From assembly GCA_016295375.1 (NCBI GenBank), contig JAEDLI010000030.1, forward strand, positions 1-23,439: a stretch of 23,439 nucleotides of DNA, given 5' to 3'. The translations under genes were made by a program, and so were the position numbers. Positions within the stretch are counted from its first letter, which is position 1. Each line of letters begins with the position of its first letter. Positions 16,280 to 23,439 of this stretch are shown here, one piece after another. Origin of the DNA: Fibrobacter sp. Lineage in GTDB: Bacteria > Fibrobacterota > Fibrobacteria > Fibrobacterales > Fibrobacteraceae. The notes under the pieces are model-generated. The model was not told where the DNA came from and made no database searches. It saw nothing but the letters and a program-made list of their open reading frames with translations.

Positions 16280-18481
16280 TTACCGATTGATAAATCGAAC
16301 CGATTTCACCTGACTTCCGTAACGAGCCCTGATGACATAAACACCCTTGGGCAAATTACCTCTATCCATGTTCAAAACATGCGATCCTGCTGACAGTGTC
16401 CCACTAAACACAGTCCCAACCTTACGTCCTTTAGTATTGAAGATTTCCAGTGAAATCTTGGAAGTTTGAGGCAAAGACATCATGACCTGACTATTTTTTA
16501 TCGAAAAGTCGGCCGCTTTAACCTTCCTAGATTCAGAAACTACGATTCCTTCTGGAGCGACATAACCTTCAATGTCCGTGGGTACCGGTATTGTGCCGTC
16601 AAAACTTGCACCAGAACCAGTCACCTTTATAGTCACCGTTCCAATTTTGGAATCGTACGTACCATCTGTAATAACGGCCAACACCGTAACGGTTCCTATT
16701 CGATTAGGTTCGGGCGTATAAATCAAGGTGTCACCTGTAGCATTCAATGTCAAGGTTCCCGGGAACTGACCCTTAGTATAAGCCTTAAACCAAATGGAAT
16801 CCCCATCGGCATCTTTTCCACGTACGCGATGCATGCTGAGAACAGCCTGAGCCGTATTTTCAATCGTCATATTTGTACTTGCGTATATTGTGGGAACCTG
16901 GTTCTCGCAATTCAGGGTCAACGACGCAGCAGATGTTCCGTTGACATTGGAAACCTTATACTCCACAAAGGCCTGTCCCGGGCCTGCAGGTTGATAAATA
17001 AGAGTGTCCCCAGAAATACTAACAGTTCCAGCAGACGCCGTGGCACTTTCAAGCTTCAAGGCGTTGGTACCACCTGAACCAGGATTTGAAACTCCCAACT
17101 TCAAGAGAGTCAACTTAGTTACAGTCTTATGACTTATAGAAAGAACAGTGTCCTTCACAATGGGTTTTCGGTTGGTAATCTTAATAAGAATTTTTTCTTG
17201 AATTTCAACATCACCACTTTTTACTTTATATATCAAATCGATGCGCTCAGGAGAGCCAAAATCCGGAGACTGATACGTGATGGAGTTCCCCGTGAAAGTA
17301 GCCTTTCCGTAAGCCGTTTCTACACCCGTAATCGTACCCCTGATTCCCAATTCTGATGAAAGCGTCGCACTCTTGCCTTCGGCCAAAGAGTACTCGATAG
17401 TCTTTCCAAAAGGATGCGAGCTGGGAACAAAAGTAGTCCAACCGGAACTCATGAAGGAATTAAAGACACCTGCTGTCGTGCTCGTTCCATTAAAGTTGCT
17501 CTTATAGTTGTCTAGATTTGTGGGGTTGGCAGAAGAAGGAAACATTGCCGATTTTTCTGAGGAGTTCCCAGCAAACCACATACAACCGCTCAGTTTGTTG
17601 GAATTCATCCAACTAATCCAATCCGAGGAATTGCTAATATTGCCATCGCCACTGGCTTCTGTTGCGCCCCATTCCGTGATAAAAGTGGGAGCATTGCTTG
17701 GCAAGTTGCTTTTATAACTACCATGATTTGCGGCAGCATAAAAATGCAACGTATATGCTATGTTTTCGTAGGTATTGTGCAGGTCTTTCTCAGCTTGGTT
17801 ATTGGGCTGGGAGGAATAAAAATGGGAACCCACTATCACAAGATTCTTGTTGCCCGTGCCACGAATGGCCGCTGTCACCTTCTGTGCATAGCTATGAATC
17901 TGATCGGCACTCGCAGAAACGGGTTCGTTGTATATTTCCCAAATGAGGTTGGGGACATCCTTGTATTCCGTTGCCATCTCTTTGAAGAAATTTGCGGCAT
18001 CGGAGGTCTCATTCTGAGCATTATGGGAATGCCAGTCTACAATGACATAGATATCGTCTACAATCGCCTGATCTACAATGGTTTTGATAAGCGATTTCTG
18101 GGCAGCCTTATTTGCACCTGCCGTTCCGGCATCCTTAGACAAATAACCGAAGCTGCTTACCGGATCCAGGTTGCCATCTGTCACAGAAATGGGTTCCTCG
18201 TTCTCCTTGTAATACTTGATGGCCATCGGGACACGAATGACACCGATATTGAAATTGGTAACGAACCAATCCACTGCTATCGGAGAATACATAGCGGATG
18301 GCGAACCCGTTGACCAATACAAACTAGGACCTTTAACCTGTATAGGCGTACTTGTACCAGTCTTTTCACCGCATATGTTCTTGCCGCAAGCCACCAACCT
18401 GCCAAAATGGCTTACGGGGCCAGCAAAAGCCATAGCAGATGCCAGCACCACAAAACCGAATACTTTGGTTTTTATAGACAT
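16280..18481 (-). CDS. Secreted GH5 cellulase with three Ig-like repeats and T9SS-type sorting tail
   Basis: A 733-residue product from ATG at 18481, with GGGAG six bases upstream; the frame runs ten codons further with no ribosome site. Signal peptide 1-20 (ending AMAFA). The GH5 catalytic domain, probably subfamily 2, covers about 25-345, with VDWHSH (148-153), acid/base E186 in WEIYNEP and nucleophile E270 in FITEWGA. Three beta-sandwich modules follow at about 355-436, 440-525 and 528-622. They share the pattern G-[DN]-[ST]-[LI]-[IT]-Y-x-[PS] and resemble Ig-like/cadherin-like tandem repeats that space enzymes from the cell. About 665-733 are a Por/type IX-like sorting domain (IFNTKGRKV, LPKGVYVIRARYG). 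Predicted extracellular endoglucanase, monocistronic. Confidence 0.92.
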   Translation of the reverse strand: MSIKTKVFGFVVLASAMAFAGPVSHFGRLVACGKNICGEKTGTSTPIQVKGPSLYWSTGSPSAMYSPIAVDWFVTNFNIGVIRVPMAIKYYKENEEPISVTDGNLDPVSSFGYLSKDAGTAGANKAAQKSLIKTIVDQAIVDDIYVIVDWHSHNAQNETSDAANFFKEMATEYKDVPNLIWEIYNEPVSASADQIHSYAQKVTAAIRGTGNKNLVIVGSHFYSSQPNNQAEKDLHNTYENIAYTLHFYAAANHGSYKSNLPSNAPTFITEWGATEASGDGNISNSSDWISWMNSNKLSGCMWFAGNSSEKSAMFPSSANPTNLDNYKSNFNGTSTTAGVFNSFMSSGWTTFVPSSHPFGKTIEYSLAEGKSATLSSELGIRGTITGVETAYGKATFTGNSITYQSPDFGSPERIDLIYKVKSGDVEIQEKILIKITNRKPIVKDTVLSISHKTVTKLTLLKLGVSNPGSGGTNALKLESATASAGTVSISGDTLIYQPAGPGQAFVEYKVSNVNGTSAASLTLNCENQVPTIYASTNMTIENTAQAVLSMHRVRGKDADGDSIWFKAYTKGQFPGTLTLNATGDTLIYTPEPNRIGTVTVLAVITDGTYDSKIGTVTIKVTGSGASFDGTIPVPTDIEGYVAPEGIVVSESRKVKAADFSIKNSQVMMSLPQTSKISLEIFNTKGRKVGTVFSGTLSAGSHVLNMDRGNLPKGVYVIRARYGSQVKSVRFINR

Positions 18482-18640
18482 AAAAATCTCCCAGGGCACA
18501 GAATGCCCCACGTAAGTTTATTCCATAAAATAATCTTTTATTTGGGAATTTTCAGCGATTGTATGTAAAAAATTCGGTTCGTATGGAAAACAAAAGTTTA
18601 GTTTTATTAACAACCGGAACAAATCGTGACGATTATCACA
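18482..18640. promoter_or_regulatory. Intergenic region upstream of the GH5/Ig-like gene
   Basis: This 159-base A/T-rich stretch must contain the GH5 promoter, but no clear -35/-10 pair stands out. A small hairpin GGGCA (18494-18498) / TGCCC (18504-18508) ends just before the GGGAG ribosome site and could influence translation. Near the other end ATCGT-G-ACGAT (18623-18633) is a short dyad after the LtaS-type gene; no convincing intrinsic terminator was found for that gene. Confidence 0.35.
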
Positions 18641-20716
18641 CTACAGGCCCTTTTCCAGGGTGTAGTCCGAAATCTTGATCAGGGTATCGAGGGTTGCCTT
18701 CAGGTAGGCGCCCTCTTTTTGTACACCGTCCGAAGGGGCGGAACTGCCGGCAAGAAGTTCGTGTTCCTGGCGGGTGTCGCCTTCGGCAAAGAGGTAGGTT
18801 TCGTCAAAGGTGGGGTACTTGGCCACGAAGCGGTAGCCGTCAAGACCGATGGCAGAATAGCCGGAATAGGCCCCCAGGGAAAGGCCCAATTGAACCGTGT
18901 CATTGATGCTGGTCTGGACGGTGTCAGCGGCGTAGGTCTGAACCGTGCCGCCTCTCAGCAAGTTATGGCCCATGAAAATGTTGGGCACGGCAAAACCCGC
19001 CAGTTCCAAAACCGTGGGGGCAATGTCGATTTGGGCCGCCGTGGTGGTATCGCGGGTGGCCTCCAATCCATTTCCGTGAATCATGAAGGGAATCCAGCTC
19101 ACGTTAGAGAATCCGCCGCCGTTCATGGTAGAAACGCCGTTTTCGCCCAAGGGGAATCCGTGGTCCGCCATGACAATCACGTAGGTATTCTTGTACCATT
19201 CCTCGTTTTCTACGGCGCGGATGAACCGGGCCAGCTGCCGGTCGGCATAGCCCATGGTCACGTTGATGCGTTCCTGCAGGGGGCGGTTCTTTTCTTCGTC
19301 GGTCATGCCCGCCGCAAAGTTGAAGGGGTAATGGTTGGAGCGGGTCATAAGAGTGGCCAAGAAGGGCTTTCCGCTCTTGGCCAACGTGTCGCGCACATAT
19401 TCGATGGCGTTGTCCATGAAGGTGGAGTCGTCTTCACGCTCGCGGTCGTAATGCTGTTGCGTGTACCACTTGGACATCCAGACGCCCAGATTGTCCCAGG
19501 CGGGGTCGGCAGCAGACATGTAGTGGGTGCTGTAACCGTTTTCGGTCAATACGGAGACAAAGCTGGGGAGCGTCACGTGGGCAAGGTCGGTGGCCTGTGC
19601 CAGGCGGGAATGATGCGGGATGCCGATGTGGGTGGAAAGCACGCCGCCGGTAGTGGGAACGCCGCTGGTGTGCATGCGCATCCACACGTGGGAATGTGCC
19701 GCCAGGGAATCCATAAAAGGCGTAGGCGACGGCTGGATTTGCGGATTCATGTAACCCGTGTTGAAGCCCCGCTGGGATTCCATGAGGACCAGAATGAAGT
19801 TGGGCCGCATTTCCCGCTGGGCCGCCAGTTTTTCGCTCTGGAGCAGGGCCTGGGTCGGTTCGCGGTAAAGGGGCAGGTGGTTACCAGCATCGCTATCTAC
19901 AAACTGCCAAAGGGAATCCCCTTCCACCTTTTGCCAAAGGTTCTGGTAAGCCATGCGGTAGGTGGACAGGTCCGCTTCGGAAGGTCCCTGTGCCGTCTTG
20001 GATTCGAACAGGTCCCGATAAATCAGCGACACCACCGGACGGAGCTTTGTCATGCGGGCGTTGCCTGTCCAGATAAAGTAAACGAACAGGTAGGAGGCGA
20101 TGTAGAACACCAGCATGGCGATGACGGACTTTTTCACGTAGAAACGGTTTTCGCAGGAACTGTTGGCGCAGGAGGTGCGAGGGCGGTACCACTTGCAGAA
20201 CAGGCGGTACAGGCCGTAAGCCGCAGGCAACATCAGCAGGAGCACCACGAACTGCAGGTAAGGCACCGACAAATCGTTGGCCACGTAGTCGTAAAACACG
20301 ATGATGGACGAAGTGTCCTTGTAGGTATCCACCAACCCGAAGGTCAAATGCCCGCCCAAAAAACGCTGGGTCTCGTTGTCCAGAAGGGTGAGCAGCAAGA
20401 TTGCGCTGTGGAATACGGCATAAAGAACAGCGGTGACTTTTGCAACTTTCTGACCAACTGCAGTTTTCGAGTCCGGTTTGATTTTGGATACGAGAAGTGC
20501 GACCATCGCTCCCAAGGCAACAAACACCACCAGGGCGTTCACAATCCACATGAAGTCGATACAGACCGCATGGAAGATGAACCAGTCCGGCTTAGAGACG
20601 AAGGGGAATCCGTAGGGGTTGCTGCGGAACAGCAACAGGACCCGCAAGACAATGTGGACCACCCACACCGCCAGGGATATCAGGACAAGTTTCTGAAAGG
20701 GGGCGAAAAGTTTCAT
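18641..20716 (-). CDS. LtaS-type membrane sulfatase-fold transferase
   Basis: A 691-residue inner-membrane protein with about five N-terminal transmembrane helices (near 10-30, 46-76, 93-113, 152-172, 197-217) and an alkaline-phosphatase/sulfatase-fold domain from about 303. Visible catalytic elements are NFILVLMESQRG (metal ligand E313), SGVPTTGG (nucleophile T355 or T356), RSNHYPF (459-465) and VIVMADHG (metal ligands D518, H519). This is the lipoteichoic acid synthase / OpgB / phosphoethanolamine transferase group, which moves phospho-head groups from lipids to glycans in the periplasm. In a Gram-negative cell the product is probably a phosphoglycerol- or phosphoethanolamine-modified glycan rather than lipoteichoic acid. 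ATG follows the iorB TAA with no gap, so translation is probably coupled. A head-group role is inferred from family only. Confidence 0.85.
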   Translation of the reverse strand: MKLFAPFQKLVLISLAVWVVHIVLRVLLLFRSNPYGFPFVSKPDWFIFHAVCIDFMWIVNALVVFVALGAMVALLVSKIKPDSKTAVGQKVAKVTAVLYAVFHSAILLLTLLDNETQRFLGGHLTFGLVDTYKDTSSIIVFYDYVANDLSVPYLQFVVLLLMLPAAYGLYRLFCKWYRPRTSCANSSCENRFYVKKSVIAMLVFYIASYLFVYFIWTGNARMTKLRPVVSLIYRDLFESKTAQGPSEADLSTYRMAYQNLWQKVEGDSLWQFVDSDAGNHLPLYREPTQALLQSEKLAAQREMRPNFILVLMESQRGFNTGYMNPQIQPSPTPFMDSLAAHSHVWMRMHTSGVPTTGGVLSTHIGIPHHSRLAQATDLAHVTLPSFVSVLTENGYSTHYMSAADPAWDNLGVWMSKWYTQQHYDREREDDSTFMDNAIEYVRDTLAKSGKPFLATLMTRSNHYPFNFAAGMTDEEKNRPLQERINVTMGYADRQLARFIRAVENEEWYKNTYVIVMADHGFPLGENGVSTMNGGGFSNVSWIPFMIHGNGLEATRDTTTAAQIDIAPTVLELAGFAVPNIFMGHNLLRGGTVQTYAADTVQTSINDTVQLGLSLGAYSGYSAIGLDGYRFVAKYPTFDETYLFAEGDTRQEHELLAGSSAPSDGVQKEGAYLKATLDTLIKISDYTLEKGL

Positions 20717-21190
20717 TTACCCTTCGCGGCCGAGCATGAACGCCTTCTTGTTCCCTTCATGGAACTTTTCGGCGAAGAGCTTGTTCAAGGCGACCGTCCA
20801 CTGGTCCACCGTGAAGTCGAAATGCTTGCTGAGCTTGCCGAGCATCGCGACGTTCAGGGCCTTCACGTTCTCGAGCTTCGAGACGTCGATGTCCGCCGGA
20901 GTGAGGAGCACGCCGCCCTGCTTGAGGAAGGCCTCGTTCACCACCACCTGGGTCTCGTCGAATACCACCAGGTAGTCGGCCTCGCCGCACGGAATCATCG
21001 GGGACTGCACCTCTTCGCCCTTCGCAAAGCGAACGTCAGATGCAATGGAACCGCCGCGCTGGCTCATGCCGTGCACTTCGGCCTTCTTCACGTCGTAACC
21101 CTGTTCGAACACGAGTTCCGCCATCACGTCGCTCGCCTTGATAACGCCTGTGCCACCGAGGCCGGCAAATTTCACGTTAACTACGCTCAT
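20717..21190 (-). CDS. iorB: Indolepyruvate:ferredoxin oxidoreductase, beta subunit
   Basis: The 157-residue gamma-type domain subunit of the 2-oxoacid:ferredoxin oxidoreductase family. With the alpha subunit it would oxidatively decarboxylate arylpyruvates to aryl-acetyl-CoA using ferredoxin, or run in reverse to make aromatic amino-acid precursors. The N-terminal nucleotide-binding pattern FAGLGGTGVIKASDVMAE and the family motif EVHGMSQRGGSIASDVRF are clear. Homologues are usually about 190-200 residues, so this is a short version with a reduced C-terminus. ATG at 21190 has GGAG eight bases upstream, overlapping the iorA TAG stop. iorA precedes it by 11 bases and an LtaS-type gene follows without a gap. 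Confidence 0.93.
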   Translation of the reverse strand: MSVVNVKFAGLGGTGVIKASDVMAELVFEQGYDVKKAEVHGMSQRGGSIASDVRFAKGEEVQSPMIPCGEADYLVVFDETQVVVNEAFLKQGGVLLTPADIDVSKLENVKALNVAMLGKLSKHFDFTVDQWTVALNKLFAEKFHEGNKKAFMLGREG

Positions 21191-21201
21191 AAAAATTTCT
21201 C

Positions 21202-22869
21202 CTAAAAATTGCCGTTCTTTTTAGCGGCGGCTTCGGACTCGGCGAGAGCCTTTTCCGCCTTTTCCTTGTTGGCCTTGTCCCAGGCGAGGATGCTCTTGAG
21301 GGCGAGAATGCAGGGGCTCTTCGCCACGATGAGCGTGAGCTCGTCCTTCTCGAGGGCTTCTTTGACGAGGCGCTTGAATTCCTCAGGTTCCTTGACCTGG
21401 TTCACTTCATAGACGTTGTCGAAACCGGCAGTCTTCGCGATGGCGCCGTAGTCCAGCTTGTAGGCCGGGCTGTGGTCCAGATGGCGGCCCGTACCCGGAT
21501 GTTCCTGCTGACCCGTCATGGCGGTGATGCTGTTGTCGAGGATGATGACCACGTGGCCGGTGTCGGGGCGGTTGTAGCCCGCTTCCACGAGGCCGGTAAT
21601 GCCACTGTGCACGAAGGTGGAGTCGCCAATCACGGAGACGACCTTCTTGGCCTGTTCGCGCGGGAGCACGTTACGCAGGCCGATGCCCATGCCGATAGCG
21701 GCGCCCATGTCAATCATGTAGTCCATCGCGCTGATGGGCGGGAGAGCCGCCAGCGTATAGCAGCCGATGTCGCCAGAGACGATGCAGTCGAGTTCCTTGA
21801 GAACCGCGAAAGAGCTGCGATGCGGGCAGCCCGGGCAGAGCATAGGCGGCTTGCCCTTCACCGGAACCGGGTCCGGACTCTTGTCGCCAGCGATAATGCG
21901 GCGCACGCGGTTCACGTCCAGTTCGCCGAAGCGGAAAATCGGGTCGTACTTGCTTTCACACTGGATGCCCGCGGCCTTGATGTTCTCGGCGAGCCACGGA
22001 TCGTTCTCTTCGATGACCAGCAGGCGCTTGCCTTCGAACTTACCCGCAAAATCCTTGATGAGCTGCATCGGCAGCGGGTATGTCATGCCGAGCTTGAGGA
22101 TGCTTGCTTCCGGGGCGGCTTCACGCACGTGGTGGTAGCTGATGCCGCTCGTGATAATGCCCATGTCGGCGCTGCGCATTTCCACCTTGTTCGGGCCTTC
22201 GGCCACGTTCCAGGCTTCCATCTCGTCCATCTTGGCACGGAGCTTGCGGCCAGCCGGCTTACTGAAGCCGGGCACCATCACGTGCTGGGCGATATTGCGT
22301 TCGAAGTTCGGCACCATCGCCGGGAGTTCTTCCTTGGGCACGACGATGGACTTGGAGTGGTCCACGCGGGTCGTCATGCGGAGAATGACCGGAATCTTGA
22401 ACTTTTCGCTGGTCTGCATGGCTATGCGGAAGAAGTCGTAGGCTTCCTGAGAGTTGCTGGGTTCGAACATCGGGCAAACGGATGCCTTCGCGTGGTTGCG
22501 GGTATCCTGCTCGTTCTGGGAACTGCCCTGGCCCGGGTCGTCGGCAACAATCCAGACCATGCCGCCATCTACGCCCGTGTAGGTCGCGGTGTAGAGCACG
22601 TCGCTTGCCACGTTGAGGCCCACCATCTTCATGGTAACCACGCTGCGGGCATGGCCAAAGGCTGCACCCAGGGCCACTTCGGCGGCGACCTTCTCGTTGG
22701 GGGCCCACTGGGCATACCCGCCGAGTTCAGAATAGTCCTCGAGGATTTCGGTGGAGGGGGTTCCCGGGTAGCCTGCGGCAAACTGCACGTTGCAGTGGCG
22801 CATGGAAAGCGAGATGGCCTCGTTTCCCGAAATCAGCATCTTTTTCGCATTCGGATCAAAAGCTGGCAT
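21202..22869 (-). CDS. iorA: Indolepyruvate:ferredoxin oxidoreductase, alpha subunit, without ferredoxin domain
   Basis: A 555-residue thiamine-diphosphate subunit. Residues about 10-175 form the pyrimidine-binding domain (FAAGYPGTPSTE, catalytic-type E59 in PNEK, DDPGQGSSQNEQDTR). A middle domain follows, then CPGCPH (345-350) and the cofactor-binding domain with GDSTFVHSG (415-423) and the DNSITAMTG metal/ThDP segment (445-453). Typical IorA proteins exceed 600 residues and end with Cys-rich motifs for two [4Fe-4S] clusters. Here the protein stops after SPC (518-520) and an Ala/Lys/Glu-rich helix, with no cluster motif. Electron transfer would need another route. ATG at 22869 has AGGAA upstream. 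It is the first gene of the iorA-iorB-ltaS-like set. Confidence 0.95.
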   Translation of the reverse strand: MPAFDPNAKKMLISGNEAISLSMRHCNVQFAAGYPGTPSTEILEDYSELGGYAQWAPNEKVAAEVALGAAFGHARSVVTMKMVGLNVASDVLYTATYTGVDGGMVWIVADDPGQGSSQNEQDTRNHAKASVCPMFEPSNSQEAYDFFRIAMQTSEKFKIPVILRMTTRVDHSKSIVVPKEELPAMVPNFERNIAQHVMVPGFSKPAGRKLRAKMDEMEAWNVAEGPNKVEMRSADMGIITSGISYHHVREAAPEASILKLGMTYPLPMQLIKDFAGKFEGKRLLVIEENDPWLAENIKAAGIQCESKYDPIFRFGELDVNRVRRIIAGDKSPDPVPVKGKPPMLCPGCPHRSSFAVLKELDCIVSGDIGCYTLAALPPISAMDYMIDMGAAIGMGIGLRNVLPREQAKKVVSVIGDSTFVHSGITGLVEAGYNRPDTGHVVIILDNSITAMTGQQEHPGTGRHLDHSPAYKLDYGAIAKTAGFDNVYEVNQVKEPEEFKRLVKEALEKDELTLIVAKSPCILALKSILAWDKANKEKAEKALAESEAAAKKNGNF

Positions 22870-22912
22870 AGCGTTCCTTTTTTATTTGCAAAAACTTAAA
22901 CAAGCAAATCTA

Positions 22913-22944
22913 AAATTAGAAAAACTCCCGAGGGTGTCGGGAGT
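22913..22944 (-). terminator. Intrinsic terminator of the small coiled-coil gene
   Basis: ACTCCCGA (22924-22931) and TCGGGAGT (22937-22944) form an 8-bp stem with loop GGGTG; on the minus strand TTTT and then a T/A-rich run follow. It lies 31 bases past the stop at 22976, upstream of iorA. Confidence 0.8.
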
Positions 22945-22975
22945 CTCGCTAATTTTGCGCACCATCCAAAAGCAG

Positions 22976-23338
22976 TTACTTACCAGCCTTGTTCTGCTCC
23001 AACTCGTCTTCGAGTTTCTTGGTCTGGGCGTTGGTAGCGTCGATGATGTTTTTCAGGTTGTCTATTTCCACGCCCTGCTTGGCCACCTGATCCTTGAGTT
23101 CTTCACACTTGGCGGCATAGGTCTGTTCCGATTCAATACGGTTGTTCAGTTCCTTGCGCAGGCAGTCTACAGAACCGCGGAGGGTGTCCACAGCCTGTTC
23201 AGCTTCTTTCAAGGCCGGATTTTCGTCGGCACCAGCCGCCTCAGAACAGGCGCACTTGCCGCCCATGAACTTCTTGGATAAAGCGACAGCGGCGGCAGCA
23301 CCGGCAATCGCACCGACTAAAAAGGTTCCTGCTTTCAT
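22976..23338 (-). CDS. Small membrane-anchored coiled-coil protein (YtxH-like)
   Basis: A 120-residue protein. Residues 3-20 are a single hydrophobic segment rich in Gly and Ala (FLVGAIAGAAAAVALSKKF), as in YtxH/glycine-zipper proteins. A short CAC motif follows near residue 29. From about 42 to 115 it is a charged heptad-type coiled coil (LRGSVDCLRKELNNRIESE; VEIDNLKNIIDA). ATG at 23338 has AGGAG five bases upstream. It is expressed alone, between a terminator on each side. The role is unknown; a structural or stress-related envelope protein is the usual guess for the class. Confidence 0.8.
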   Translation of the reverse strand: MKAGTFLVGAIAGAAAAVALSKKFMGGKCACSEAAGADENPALKEAEQAVDTLRGSVDCLRKELNNRIESEQTYAAKCEELKDQVAKQGVEIDNLKNIIDATNAQTKKLEDELEQNKAGK

Positions 23339-23385
23339 AAGAACTCCTTGTGTATTGATTCCCGTTCTGGAATATAGTAAAGTTC

Positions 23386-23420
23386 AAAAAAAAAGGAACC
23401 CACCGGCATAGCCGGTGGTT
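23386..23420 (-). terminator. Intrinsic terminator of a gene beyond the right edge
   Basis: CCACCGGC (23400-23407), loop ATA, GCCGGTGG (23411-23418), with two more A/T pairs across a bulged C, then nine T on the minus strand (complement of 23386-23394). It indicates a minus-strand gene ending just right of the window. Confidence 0.85.
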
Positions 23421-23439
23421 CTTCATATGCGGGCCCTGC

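Noticed and set aside
18626..21205. An 859-codon open frame on the + strand
   Set aside because: It runs antisense across the LtaS-type and iorB genes, which have clear motifs and ribosome sites. Its protein is low-complexity His/Gly/Val with no domain; an effect of G+C-rich codon use.
21472..22899. A 475-codon open frame on the + strand
   Set aside because: Antisense shadow of iorA, whose thiamine motifs are unmistakable; no domain in the + strand product.

Overview
The window fits a Fibrobacter-type, fibre-degrading, Gram-negative bacterium. The evidence is a dense set of secreted glycoside hydrolases (three GH5, one GH8), three exported proteins ending in type IX secretion (Por)-like C-terminal sorting domains, Ser/Asn/Pro-rich linkers behind lipoprotein signals, several large outer-membrane beta-barrels, and no SusC/SusD pair. 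No taxonomic marker is present, so the genus is an inference. No tRNA, rRNA, insertion sequence or CRISPR array was seen, and no gene-free stretch exceeds about 210 bases.

Layout. (1) 1-753, + strand: the 3' part of an Rpn-family (PD-(D/E)XK) nuclease gene that enters from the left edge. (2) 830-5249, - strand: three separately terminated genes for secreted polysaccharide-acting proteins, namely a GH5 with a carbohydrate-binding-like domain and sorting tail, a GH8 lipoprotein, and a 338-residue sorting-tail protein with no recognised catalytic domain. (3) 5361-14544, - strand: six tightly packed genes whose ribosome sites overlap or abut the preceding stop codons. In transcription order they encode a small exported CBM11/CIA30-like protein, three large beta-barrels of which at least two are clear paralogues, an unrecognised lipoprotein, and a GH18-fold protein lacking the catalytic glutamate. 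(4) 14706-16070, + strand: a GH5 lipoprotein divergent from that operon. (5) 16280-18481, - strand: a GH5 with three Ig-like repeats and a sorting tail. (6) 18641-22869, - strand and visibly richer in G+C: iorA, iorB and an LtaS-type membrane sulfatase-fold transferase, probably one transcript. (7) 22976-23338, - strand: a small membrane-anchored coiled-coil protein, followed at the right edge by a terminator belonging to a gene outside the window.

How it may work together. The hydrolases appear to use two surface routes: lipid anchoring (GH8 and the 14706 GH5) and type IX-like sorting (the other two GH5 and the 338-residue protein). The six-gene operon encodes envelope proteins that look built to bind and hold polysaccharide rather than cut it. 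My inference is an outer-membrane binding or channel complex serving the neighbouring cellulases. This is the most interesting system in the window. The iorAB-ltaS-like block is metabolic and envelope housekeeping, unrelated apart from position.
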